Origin: Piezodorus guildinii
Taxonomy: Eukaryota; Arthropoda; Insecta; Hemiptera; Pentatomidae
DNA: 64,000 nucleotides
Assembly: GCA_023052935.1 (NCBI GenBank)
Contig: CM041292.1
Coordinates: 84,053,669-84,117,668 of the forward strand
Direction: 5' to 3'
In this document: piece by piece, positions 45,366 to 56,320 of the stretch
How the letters are laid out: each line of letters opens with the position of its first letter
Numbering within the stretch: position 1 is the first letter of the stretch
The notes under the pieces: generated by a model
Database searches by the model: none
The model's input: the letters and a program-made list of their open reading frames with translations, nothing else
What the model was told of the DNA's origin: nothing
Made by a program: the position numbers and the translations under genes

Positions 45366-45984
45366 GAAAAGATTTATTATTTTATGTGAAATAACATGTC
45401 ATAGTGTCTACCAGTTTCAAATGAAAGAAGAAAATTCTACTTAAATTGAATATATATTCACCCCGATTTACCATACTTAGCTAAGTTTAACATTGTAAGA
45501 ACGAACTTTCGGATCATCATTAAAATAAAAAGAAGTTAAATGTCAGCGTATGAATCTTTTATTTTATTTTTTATTCGTATATATTTCTTGTCAAATTAAG
45601 TTCCATGAAAATAAGCAATTAATATTGTAAAATGCGAGTTAAAAAATACAATTGTCATAATAGAAATAATCGAACGTAAAAATTAAAGACTTGTTTAAAA
45701 CTAAAAACAGTAAAATGAGTTGATTTTTTAATAAAATATTAACTGTACAACTATGATTTGTTAACAGTTTGTTTGTTAACAGCGATTTTAAATGAATGAT
45801 AACAGCTATAATCAATATAACAACTGACAATTGATTATTTTAATGTTCAATTAAAATATTAAAATTCTAAGATTCTAATTAAAAATTTGGTATTTGTAAC
45901 ACACTATTTTCAATTACGTCTTTTTTAAAAATCTATTTAAGAACTTGTAAATAAATTTAGAGATAACATATGTAATTACATCGA
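45366..45984. other. AT-rich stretch, nothing seen
   Basis: TAATGATGATCCGAAAGTTC on the minus strand near 45505-45525 resembles a shortened foldback motif. No other feature. Confidence 0.3.
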
Positions 45985-46795
45985 GTTCTGTTAGAAACAT
46001 GTGTTTCGTTAAGTAACCCTTCATATTATTATCTCCAACAATCACTTAGTTTTATCTGCTTTTCGTCACTCTTTTACGCCGTTGTTTAGGTTTCTAACGA
46101 CATATTATACTTCAATATTACTGCTCTTATCATTAAAATCCAATAACTACATAAGCAAATATTTTTTTGTCATTTCTCGTTTAGTTAACTATAAAAATTG
46201 TACAACTTGAATATTTAGCAGTTCTTTATATAACCAATAAGATAAAATGGTTAACTTTTTCGAATATATAAAATTAAAGGAATTAAATTTAAAAAAAAAA
46301 GACGGCATTTAAGCTTGGTCCGAATATTTCAATCAGAATTCAATCAGAACCTGTATGTAGATTAGAGAAAGAAAATTTAAAATATCCGCATTTAAGCCGT
46401 ATCAGACTATTTAAATCAGAATGAAACTTACATGATATTAAAGCCCACTAAATTTTACATCAATACAGCGAGTTTAATCAAAATCGTTTGAGCCGTTTTA
46501 GAGAAAATTGTAAAAAAGTGTAAAATGCATAGTATAATGTTCTGGTTAGCGGATTTTGATGGAAAAGGTGCTGTAACGTCTCGGGCGTGCAGTTGTCTTA
46601 AATATGAAATTTCAGTTCCGTACGACTTTTCGCTTTTGCGCTAGACTTACCACACACACACACAGACCTTTTTTCGAGACTTGGTTATTTGACTCAGGAT
46701 ATCCTAAAACGTGTATTTCCGTTGAAAGCTGGAATTATGGACAATTTTTACGGTCGCAATACTTTCCCTTACTATATATATATTTAAGTGAAAAT
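45985..46795 (+). repeat. Repeat family D, copy 4 (most complete)
   Basis: Contains the leading block (AACATGTGTTTCGTTAAGTA) and the full series: CATTTAAGCCGTATCAGACT, CAGCGAGTTTAATCAAAATC, the (CA)n run at about 46652, AAACGTGTATTTCCGTTG, and a terminal TTACTATATATATATTTAAG. An 83-codon ORF here is not conserved between copies. Aligns with 40125-40915. Confidence 0.6.
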
Positions 46796-46969
46796 AAAAA
46801 TAAAATAATTATATGGAACCACATTGTGTTTGATTTCATTCCAAATCTAAGATAAGGTTTCCTTTCATGTTAAAGATATAATATAAAATATAACCTTGCA
46901 CACATGGCGTTTCACTATCAAAGAATCCTCCAACTTTAAAATGAGAAAAAACAACCGAAAAAAAAACCC

Positions 46970-47170
46970 TGCGATTAGTTCCAGCAGAAAGGACCCGGTT
47001 GACTGCTCCTTAGGGAAATGTTAATTACTTCCATAGTTGTAATTAGCAGCTTCGATGGAAATGGCGGAGAAAGTAATATCAGGCCAAGGCGGGGTTTCTA
47101 TATAACGCTGGAGCGGTCAGGCACGTCTCGCACTACGATTATAATTTTCTCGATAGATCTATTTCCTTAC
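46970..47170 (+). promoter_or_regulatory. Candidate core promoter
   Basis: A less AT-rich patch holds TATATAA at 47099-47105 in the context GGGTTTCTATATAACGCTGG. TCAGGC follows 18 bp later and CTCGCACTACG about 30 bp after the TATA box, so an initiator at the right spacing is possible. It lies inside the proposed long intron, on the same strand as the transporter. No exon downstream can be proved. Confidence 0.3.
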
Positions 47171-47214
47171 CCATAGAGTTTCATAAAGTCTCTACTTGAT
47201 AATTATTTTGAAAA

Positions 47215-47572
47215 TATTATGGAAAATGTTGAGAATAAGGTACCACGTTAAATATTTAGTCCAAAGAGGAATGAGACCACGGGGGAATTTAGAAGGTTAC
47301 ACAACGTAGCATTACGGAGCTTGTACGTTATCAGTATAATTGTGTAAATAACATTGTAGCAACTCAAACCGGAGTGTTAATTTGTTATGCTCAGTGAAAA
47401 ACGAAATCCGAAACAGTTAGTATAAGCAAATAGGTGTCTGATAGGTAGACCGAAGCGTCATTGGGAGGATTGTGTGAAGTCCAATCTGGAGGTCTTGGTC
47501 TTGGACGACGAATTAGACGAATCTGTGTAGTGAACATTTAGTGGTATCGGTTAGCTAAGCCTATTACGGAAA
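47215..47572 (+). pseudogene. RTE-type LINE relic, same family as 4160-4805
   Basis: Base-level similarity runs in order through TTTAGTCCAAAGAG, AATGAGACCACGGGGG, AGAAGGTTACACAACGTAGC, TAGACCGAAGCGTC, TTGGGAGGATTGTGTGAAG and GGTTAGCTAAGCCTATTA at the end. It is more decayed, with stops and small deletions. Confidence 0.75.
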
Positions 47573-47949
47573 ATTTTGACTGAACGGGAAAATATTTAAT
47601 GTAGTTTTAAAAAACTGTTCTGAATCGCAGTATTTTATGTTGGATTATTAGTATAGTCCTCAGTGCCCATTCTAAAAATTTGAGATGGGCATATTAAGCA
47701 AATTATAAAAAAATAAAACTTCAGTTTCAGTTTAATATCATATTAAATGGATCCCTAATTATTAGGATTGAATTGTCAATATTCATATGTCGTAGATGTC
47801 TATAGACAAGGGTTTTGGAGATATCTGCTGTAGATGATCCGGTTTCATACGATTTTCATCAGAATAGACTCAGCCAAAAAACTTATCATGAGAGATGTTA
47901 CAGTCCAGTTACTCGGTTATTAGTATTTTTTGAAAAAAATACTGCGTAG

Positions 47950-48216
47950 GCCCTTGGCCGCGTGGTGTAATCTTCTGGGAGAATATACTCACGATTCTCG
48001 ATGAAATTTTATAGGATAGGGTTATCACTCCGTACGCCTATTTTTGTGAGTGGCCACCATTTGGCTGACGGGTCTCACATACCCGGGGGAGAGGCTGTGA
48101 GTGAATCCCCATTTAATTATATCCTCATAAAATCCCCGCCAGGACTGGGATTCAAACTCACAACCTTTAGCGTGAGGGACTAGCGCGCTAGCCACTAAGC
48201 CACGGGTTCCCCGGTT
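47950..48216 (-). mobile_element. SINE-A, full-length
   Basis: On the minus strand the head reads CTTAGTGGCTAGCGCGCTAG (A-box), then GAGTTTGAATCCC (B-box). The body runs to GATTACACCACGCGGCCAAG. Best-preserved copy of the family here. A 60-codon plus ORF over it is a shadow. Confidence 0.85.
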
Positions 48217-48219
48217 ATT

Positions 48220-49195
48220 AGTATAATAAAAAAAAAATCATAGTAATCAGTACGCACATAATTGAAAAAAAAAAGATAAAATCCTACACATATGCTTTTT
48301 ATTTATTTTTTTTTTTAATAATAAACAATTTAAATTTTAATCCAATAAAAAAAAATTCGAATCTCCCTCCTCTCTCAAAAATGGAGGCACGTTCATTTCT
48401 GTAACTCCGTAGAGAAAAAAAAAACACTTATTGTTTTCTAAGCTACAGGTCCTAAACATAATGAAATCGAAACTATGTATATTGCTATATGTATTATATA
48501 GGTAAGTTAATTCTCTACAAAGCCTAACAAATTAAAATTTGAAATCTGATAAATATTAGTGTGTCATGGCGACTTTAAACTTAGCAATGTTAATTTTCGT
48601 TCTCCACCAACTTATTTTTATAATTACAATAATTGACCTTCTTAATGAAAATCGTATTTTTTTAATTTAAAAATTATAAATTTACTTTATAATTTTTTTT
48701 TAGTAAATTGTTGGTCATGATTATATAGCATTATAATTGTTTGTAATTATATAACTTTATAATTTGGTTACTCCAAAACTGTAAACACCCTTCTGGATAT
48801 AACTGATCCTCCTTTAAAAGATAAGAATCTTTTTTGTGAAGTTAATAACATAAAAATACCGGAATCAATAAACAATTGTGCAATAATTTGAAGAACTTTT
48901 AAAGTTGTCAATTACTTATTAATGAAGGAATGGAGCCAAGTTCCATAAATTTCTGTAATAGAAATAAAGTAATTAATAAAAAAAAATCCAATGATTATAA
49001 TTACAACCTCTCCTGCTAGGTCAATAAAAAAACATTACATATACACTTACCTATGATACAAGATCACTCAATTTTGAGTTCCATATTTATGACAAAGTCA
49101 TACAAAAACGTGGTCAGCATTAATTTTCAAGAAAACAATAAAAGTATAGTGAAAAGGAGCTCTTCTGGAATAACTGGACTTCCGTTTTTTCTATA
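48220..49195. other. AT-rich stretch, nothing seen
   Basis: Only A/T homopolymers and no ORF. Confidence 0.35.
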
Positions 49196-49197
49196 TA

Positions 49198-49345
49198 AGG
49201 GGTACTCACTACGTTTGCTATAGCATGCTATTTGTGTTATTTTGCTAAACCCGTAGAGTTTCTACAGTTATTTCCTGTATAAAATTGATGGGTTTAGCAC
49301 AATAGCACAAATAACATGCTATAGCATACGTAGTGAGTACCCCTA
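49198..49345. mobile_element. 148-bp hairpin MITE
   Basis: AGGGGTACTCACTACGT at the left pairs with ACGTAGTGAGTACCCCT at the right. The inverted arms extend to about 54 bp (GCTATAGCATG(C/T)TATTTGTG, GCTAAACCC). ATA on both outer sides may be a 3-bp target-site duplication. No ORF. Confidence 0.8.
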
Positions 49346-49496
49346 TAAGTTATTTTTTTCATTAATGCTAAAAGTGTCTGCTATATTATATCAAAGCATC
49401 CGCAGGTGTGCGTATTTAAATAAAAGGGAAAAAAACATTAGATTATAGTAAGTTTTATTATCTTAAAAACAACAAATGTCTCATATTTAATGCTTA

Positions 49497-49550
49497 ATTT
49501 GGGCGTAATAATCTCGTAATTTATTATCCTAAAACACCACCCCTACCTTA
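49497..49550. repeat. Dispersed repeat word
   Basis: GGGCGTAATAATCTCGTAAT and the following TATCCTAAAACACC match 2545-2590. Confidence 0.5.
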
Positions 49551-49639
49551 ACTGCTCAAATGCTTAACTTTAGGAAAAAATAATGACTTCAACCTCAAAT
49601 TGCTACACACTCGCCAAAATTTAATTTAAATGTATTGTT

Positions 49640-49965
49640 TCATTCATAAAGACCTTAATATTCCATGTGTTGCTGACTTAGCCCGAACCATGTATCATTC
49701 CTTACATGAAAAACTCCATTCCCACTGCAATCCATTAGTTTCAATCCTTGCTTCCTCTTCAATCCCTGATAATTCTCCGAGGCGTCTGAAAAGAAGATGG
49801 CCATGGGACCTTCTAGTTCAGAGTGTTTTTAGAATGCTGCCACTGGGTAGTGTCTCTACATGCATTTCATGACAGTTTTACATATTACCATCACAGTTAC
49901 TAGATGTGTTTTTATTTAATACAGTTGTAAATATCAATAAATATGTTTAAAAAGAAATAAGTATT
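49640..49965 (+). pseudogene. Jockey-like LINE, extreme 3' fragment
   Basis: The frame 49630-49872 reads IHKDLNIPCVADLARTMYHS, then LHEKLHSHCNPLVSI, then SSIPDNSPRRLKRRWPWDL and a diverged end. It matches the last residues of the Jockey RT at 54937-55482. The 3' UTR contains CAGTTGTAAATATCAATAAA. Confidence 0.8.
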
Positions 49966-50211
49966 GTTAGTAACATTAAATGATATTAACATATAGTATA
50001 TAGTTTTAGGGTTTTATGCGTAAGATATAATTCAATTAGTTAATGAAAGAAATCACATGACAATTAAATAATTTTAATCTGCGGAGAGATTCGAATTATT
50101 GTTTGGGAAAAAAAAAATATTGTTATAAACGGAATATTCTAAACACGTGTACTCATAAAATATTGATGATAAATTACAAAATAATTATATGTCTAAGAAT
50201 GTCTTTGTTAT

Positions 50212-50602
50212 AATTGAGACGTTGATTTCCAAAAGGTACTAAAGGACATTTTTTACGAAATTGATTTTTTTACATATTTGTATTCTCATCATTTAGTTTT
50301 ATCTAAATATTCTATTTTATGTTATCTAATGAATTCTGAAGTCCTTAAAAAACGCGATTTAGAAATGCGGCCATTTTCTAAAAGTACTAATTACGCATTT
50401 ATTTTCGTTCCAAATCATTCTAAAAAAATTCATTTCATAACTTTAATATGATGTTATTATTATAGTAAAAAAATAATTCTAAATTTTAAGGCAAACAGAC
50501 CCAAATTAGCTAGTTTAATAATTTAGTAATGAGAGATTTTCGCGCTTCCTGTAAAATTTCCTAGAATGGATATAGTACCTTTTGGAAATCAACGTCTCAA
50601 TT
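50212..50602. mobile_element. 391-bp MITE, copy 2 (best preserved)
   Basis: Left end AATTGAGACGTTGATTTCCA and the inverse of the right end are identical over 28 bp. The whole element aligns with copy 1 at 19842 with few differences. TA flanks both ends if the termini are ATTGAG/CTCAAT. Confidence 0.9.
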
Positions 50603-50609
50603 ATTACTT

Positions 50610-53600
50610 TGATGTTGATCGACATATTGCAAGCCAGTGTTTATGTTATTTATATATCTCAAAGAGCACAATCTAAAAAAACAAGAAGTTCGAGGTCTTA
50701 AGAAAATGTTGTATATCTGTTTATTATTATTGTAAATATTTCAACTTTGACGTATTAAATGTTATATCAGACTACGTGACCATATGAAGGTTGCTGCCAC
50801 TTGGACAGATCTAACGGCACCAACATGCAGATGTTAATCGTTTCTCTTTTGACGTCAGTAATGACGCTTCTAAAGGCAAGATTTCGTGACTTATCAAATG
50901 TTGTAATCTCTTATGAAAACCATCCTTTTAATTAAATTTTTAAAAACTTGTTTAATTTTTATTATGACAATACCGAATATTCTTATAGTATAATCTACTT
51001 TTGTGCTTACTCAAAATTATTGAAATATTTAGATAGAAAAAAAACTTGATTCTCGGGCTAGGTCACCTCAGAATAAAATGTTTTTACACGATATGAGAGT
51101 TACATATGTCCTAGAGATAAACTTAATACACTATAACAAACAAAAAACAATAACGAAAAATAAATTCTTCTTTGGAAAATGTGTGCAGATAATAAAAAAA
51201 TTATATCATTGAAGCCCAAAATATTGCCTTGAATTTCTCCTGGGTTATGTCAACATAGCAGAACAAAACTGACATGATATCTAAATATTAGTCTTTTTTA
51301 ACATAGCTAAAAGTAAATCATTGTTAAACATAATAAAACATTATTTAAACATGTACAAATATAACTTCATTATCAAAAGTTTTAAAACATCTACAGAGCT
51401 TTTTTTATTAGACAGTCAATAAATTTTATCTTGGTATTCCTATTTCATTATTTTTTTTTTTTATTTAAGAGACTTCAGTGAACCGTTTATTGTAAATAAT
51501 TATTGGTGTTGCTCATAATTAAACAGAGTTTTAAGGCCTGTGATATTGGCTGGTTAAAGTCTATATCTATTTTTTTACAAGAAAGACATTAAATATTCAA
51601 AATTAATATTGTTTAAAAATACTGTGTATTTTCAGTAAAGCATATTAAAGACAAATTTCGGATAAATTTTTTTTTTTTTTTTATTCCTACAAATTAAATA
51701 TCAATATAAATAAATTTTCTTAAGTTAAAGAGACACCCGTTCAGCTTGGTGCAACGGAAGTCAAATAGTAATCGATCACTGTGGATTATTATGGAATGTT
51801 TTATCTAAAAGAGTCAATTACTACCTAAGACACCTTTAAAGAAATATTTTTAAAGTTTGTCTGTTCTTAGATTGTCCAGATGAATTTGAAGTAAAAATAT
51901 ATCGTATTTTTCACATCGTAGCATAATCCGTTTTCAGATATGAATATTGACAGCCATGAAGATTGTAATATTTTCTATTTCAATTATAACCCTACCCATA
52001 TAAACGAATTCTATTTAGTATATTTTCAAATTAAAATAATTATTTAATTTGATATCAAACATAGAAAATATAATTGGCATTAGTTTTTCGAGATGGTCGA
52101 ATTAACTATTTAAGTTTCAGTACTTTTAATTAACTATAATTTTGCTCAAGTCATTGCTTAGGTTTTCTCAGAAGCTATTTCCAAAATGGCTCTGAATTTT
52201 TTTAATGCGCATACGCATTTCGTTTTCTTATTGCTATCACGATGTATTCCCGCTTCTTTTTTTATGTTTTGAATTATTTTTATCGTGCACGAACACATAA
52301 AATAAGTACAGTTCACAGTTGTATTGGTATCCTTTATAAGGCAGTTAACAAACGAATAAAACATGGAAAGAATATGGAGCAAAAGTTTCAAAAGTCATAA
52401 TTGGAATTAAAATTATAAGTTAATTAGAATAAATTTAAGTCTGTAGAAAAAGTTTCAATTTAAATTGAAAAAAAAAATCATCATTGAAAAGGAAAAGTTA
52501 TATCTAATTTGGAAAAAGGAACGAATGATTTGGGAATGTTAATGATTAACTTAGAATAATATTCCAATACTTACATTGAAAAGAGCCAAGTAAAAAAAAT
52601 TATCTTTTGCAATTTACGATTGTACAAAAAAACTATAAGCTGACGTCTAGCCACCATTTTATCATTCAGCAGAAATTATTCCATAAACCTCTGCAAATAA
52701 ACCGTTACTGATAATAAAACCATTTGGAAGTTTGATGTATGTTTCCATAACAGTGCCATAAAGATAGAAATTCTTATCATTATATTCGTTACAGTTTGTT
52801 GTTATTATGATAATACGGACCACACGTATCGAATAAAGAGACCATTGGCGTCATAAAATGATAGCTATCCAAAACGGAATATTCTGGTGAGGTGTTCTCG
52901 TTAGATAAAGCCATAATAGTAGTAAAATAAATGCTAACTTGAACAAAGGAATAACAAAATTCCTACACATCAAATACAACTTTTATCTTGATAGAGATCT
53001 AATGCAATAATGCTATTAGATTATGTACTATAGTGTCAAGTTTTTGCCAAAATTTACTATATAAAACAGATATGGATGAATAAAATAAATGATCTGTTTA
53101 AGCTGAAGCGTTTATTAAACACATTGATAAATACTTCGCTTTCTGATACTATCATAAACAATGAAACATATGTTACATCTAATATCTTTAGATTTTCGTT
53201 TAAATAAAAATGATTTCATTTAATTATATTTTTACTTTATCAAAGAAATAATTTAAAAAATAGTTTCCTTGACAATACAATTTAATTTCCACTTCATTGA
53301 CCTATGTTTATTTTCATACAATTTCATTTTTAATAATATTCAGCAACAGTATAAATGTATTTTCATGAATTATTTTTATATAGAATACAGAATTTATTTT
53401 AAAATAAGAAAAAGTTAAGAAAATATTAATTATAATATTTTTGTTGTATTCTTTATTCAGCTGACCATGTTTTATTGAAAGCCTGTAGTGCATAATCCTT
53501 TCTATGCATTAAATGATAAAAATGACTGTATAATATACCGAAATCATTTCAACGCATTGAAATTACAATGATATATTTTTTTTTAAAATAAATAACAGCA

Positions 53601-53630
53601 TTAAATACGGAAATCCAGTTTTGTTACCAT
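50610..53630. other. AT-rich stretch, no gene seen
   Basis: A less AT-rich patch at 50760-50900 contains TGACGTCA within TTTTGACGTCAGTAATGACG, a CRE-like palindrome. No exon could be defined. Remaining sequence has only short chance ORFs. Confidence 0.35.
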
Positions 53631-53735
53631 TGGAATGGAAAAAGTTACAATTTAGATGGGAAAGGTTACAATTAAAATGGAAAAAGTTAAATTTCAATTG
53701 GAAAGGACTACCAGTGAAATGGAAAAAGTTTTTAA
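53631..53735. repeat. 21-bp minisatellite, five units
   Basis: Units start at 53631, 53652, 53673, 53694 and 53715, each with an (A/T)GGAAA(A/G)G core such as TGGAATGGAAAAAGTTACAA. The period is exactly 21 bp, a multiple of three, so a minus-strand ORF (53563-53838) reads a seven-residue repeat (CNFFHSN, CNLSHLN, FNFFHFN). The ORF is probably a by-product. Confidence 0.75.
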
Positions 53736-53739
53736 TAGA

Positions 53740-54694
53740 GTTGGTGATGCTATAAATTTTATCGGAGAGAAATAATAGGCTGTTATTCCATATCAGTAAT
53801 ATGTGTATGTCCTTAATTTTTCTTTTATACCAAAACATGAATGTTTTTGTTGGGTGAATTAACGATTAACTTAAATTTAAGTTAACGGTGGAATCGAGGT
53901 GCTAAGAAGTTTCTACTGTTTATTCATCCATACCAGGACCGATTTTGGGGTTGCTTTTCCTGCTTCCTAGACGTAGTGCCTTTTGTCTCCATCTATCACT
54001 TATGCCACTTAGTGTTGGAAAAGCTTAATGATTTCTGGGAAGAAGGGATTTCAATTTATTTTTCAACTTGATTGAAATTTAGCTGTAACTTCAGAGATTT
54101 TCAAGTTACGTGATTCAAAAGCTCTGATTTCCGCTCGACTCTCTATTTCGAGGGCATTCTTTACTTAAAATTGTATAAAAAAAAATTTTTCCTTTTTAAA
54201 AACCTTTATTTAATGCATTTTCTGCGTGTTATACCAGCGCACCGAATTTCAATGCTTTAGTGATGTTATCAAATCTCTGTCAACACGTTCGCTCACTTAA
54301 TCGGGCACTGTTAACAAACTTGGGCCTTAATGGATTAGTAAATTTCAATGAATAAATTCAATTTAAGCGAATAAAAAACAAAATAATGTATTATATACAT
54401 TCTAATTGTACAAATAAGTAAAGAATTATCAAACTTTTACTTAGACCACGGAGGAGTTCTACTAAAAAGAAATATATCGACGTATAGATAAGATTTTATA
54501 TTTGAAATTTTATGATAATTATTAATTTCACTTATTGTGACTCTTTTATTTGTTGACGTGATACTTTCCTTTAATGAGACTGTTTTAGTGTGGAGAATAC
54601 TTCGATTCTTTTTAAGATAAAGCATGAACTCCCTATTCATAAAATTAGTATTAACGCTGTTTAATGTTCCGTTATAATGATAAAATCATTGCTA
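53740..54694. other. No supported feature
   Basis: AT-rich. A 67-codon minus ORF at 54437-54640 has no motif. Confidence 0.35.
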
Positions 54695-55921
54695 AATTGA
54701 GGCGTTGATTTAGAAAAGGTACTAAAGGACATTTTTACGAAATTGATTGTTTTACGTAATTTTGTTCTCATAATTTAGTTTTATCTAAATCTCCTATTTT
54801 TTTTTTTTTTTTTTTATTACATTTTATTGAAATTTACAACTGTATAGGAATACATCAAGTAAATGTGCTGATTAAAGATAGTGTACATGAAAAACCTGAA
54901 GAGAAACTGCCCATTGGCAGCACTCTAGTAATTAATCTAAACAAGAAGGTCTCGAGGCCATCTTCTTTTCAGACGCCTCGGAGGATTGTCGGGAATTGAA
55001 GAGGAAGCAAGCAAATACAAATTGATTGAAACTAGTGGGTTAGAGTGGGATTGGAGTTTGTCATGGAAGGATTGATACCTGGTTCGGGCCGAATCAGCTA
55101 CAAAGGGAATATTAAGGTCTTTATGGATAAGCTTATTCGTGACAAAATAAGGAGCGTTGAGGATTTTTCGAAGGATTTTGGATTGTAAGGATTGGATACG
55201 GGAAGAATTTGATGTTTTAGTGGAGCCCCATAGCTCAACTCCGTAAGTCCAGATAGGTCTTATGATGGTCATGTAGATGAGTCTTTTGTAGTTAAGTGAA
55301 AGTTTAGAGCGTTTGTCTAGTAAGTATTGAAGTAACCGAAAGCGGCGAGCAGTTTCTTGTCGTTTCAGTCTAGTGTGCGGATTCCATGTTAAACGTTTGT
55401 CAAGTAGAAGCCCTAGGTAGCGGATCTGTTCAACTGGAACGAGCGGAATGTTATTAAAGGATACTGTAGGGCAGGATGTCATAGGTTTACGACGTAGGGT
55501 GAAGGTAATTTGGTGGGATTTGTTGGAATTGATTTTAATTCAATTAATTAATTAATTTTAATTAATGGAGGAAGAGCCATCTGGAGGGGAATATCCAGCT
55601 CTGCTTCAATACATTCGACTAAATCTTCTATTTGACTTTATCTAATGGACTTTCAGATACTTTAAAAACGTGATTTAGAAATGCAGTTATTTTGTAAATG
55701 TACGAAATTACACATTTGGTTTCGGTTTAAATTATACTAAAACATTTCATTTCAAAACTTTAATATGATGATATTGATATAGTAAAAAAAACAATCCAAG
55801 ATTTTAAATGCGAAAAGAATCAAATTAGCTGGTTTAGTAATATATTAATGAGTGATTTTCGTTACTTCTGTAAAATATCCAAGAACGGATATACTAATTC
55901 CTGGAAATCAACTTCTCAATT
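54695..55921. mobile_element. 391-bp MITE, copy 3, split by a LINE insertion
   Basis: The left 105 bp and the right 288 bp match copies 1 and 2 in order and end in the same inverted termini. Removing the 819-bp LINE and one 15-bp duplication leaves about 393 bp. This copy is the most diverged of the three. Confidence 0.85.
54800..55618 (-). mobile_element. 5'-truncated Jockey-like LINE inserted in the MITE
   Basis: Flanked by CTAAATCTCCTATTT (54785-54799) and CTAAATCTTCTATTT (55619-55633), a 15-bp target-site duplication with one change. On the minus strand it ends in a run of about 22 A. The ORF (55482-54937, 181 codons) has IRYLGLLLDKRLTWNPH, IIRPIWTYGVELWG, ILRKILNAPYFVTNKLIHKD and PPRRLKRRWPRDLLV, the Jockey RT thumb and C-terminus. 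Upstream a few more residues (ECIEAELDIPLQM) precede a break. No palm domain. Confidence 0.88.
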
Positions 55922-56320
55922 GTCCAATACAATGAACGCGTCATGAAAAAACTTCTCGGTTGATTGACAATCATTTAACCGTCGTTCATAACTTTTCAAC
56001 TGAAACAAAAAATAATTTTTTTTTAATAGTAACTTCTATCAACTGTTATGCACTATCTAATAGAAAAAAGTAACAATTAGTTGATAATGAAATAATACTA
56101 AAATGAAACTTTTTTCGCTTACACCTTTTCACATTCGAAATTGACGATGATTATTTTAAACAGTTGATTAGAACTCAGATATCGAAAAAACTTGTATGCC
56201 TTCTGATTACATAAAATCTAAGTTTCGTGGTAAATAAACAGGCTTGTTAAAGATGAGTTGCAAGTTTAATCCCTTAGACTGATCAAAGATATCATTAGTT
56301 GTCTGGCAGGAGCAGGGATC
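55922..56320. other. Region upstream of the proximal first exon
   Basis: Presumed promoter and 5' UTR of the MADTE transcript. ATCATTAGTTG at 56290-56301, about 30 bp before the ATG, resembles an initiator, but no convincing TATA box stands at the right distance. Confidence 0.25.
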
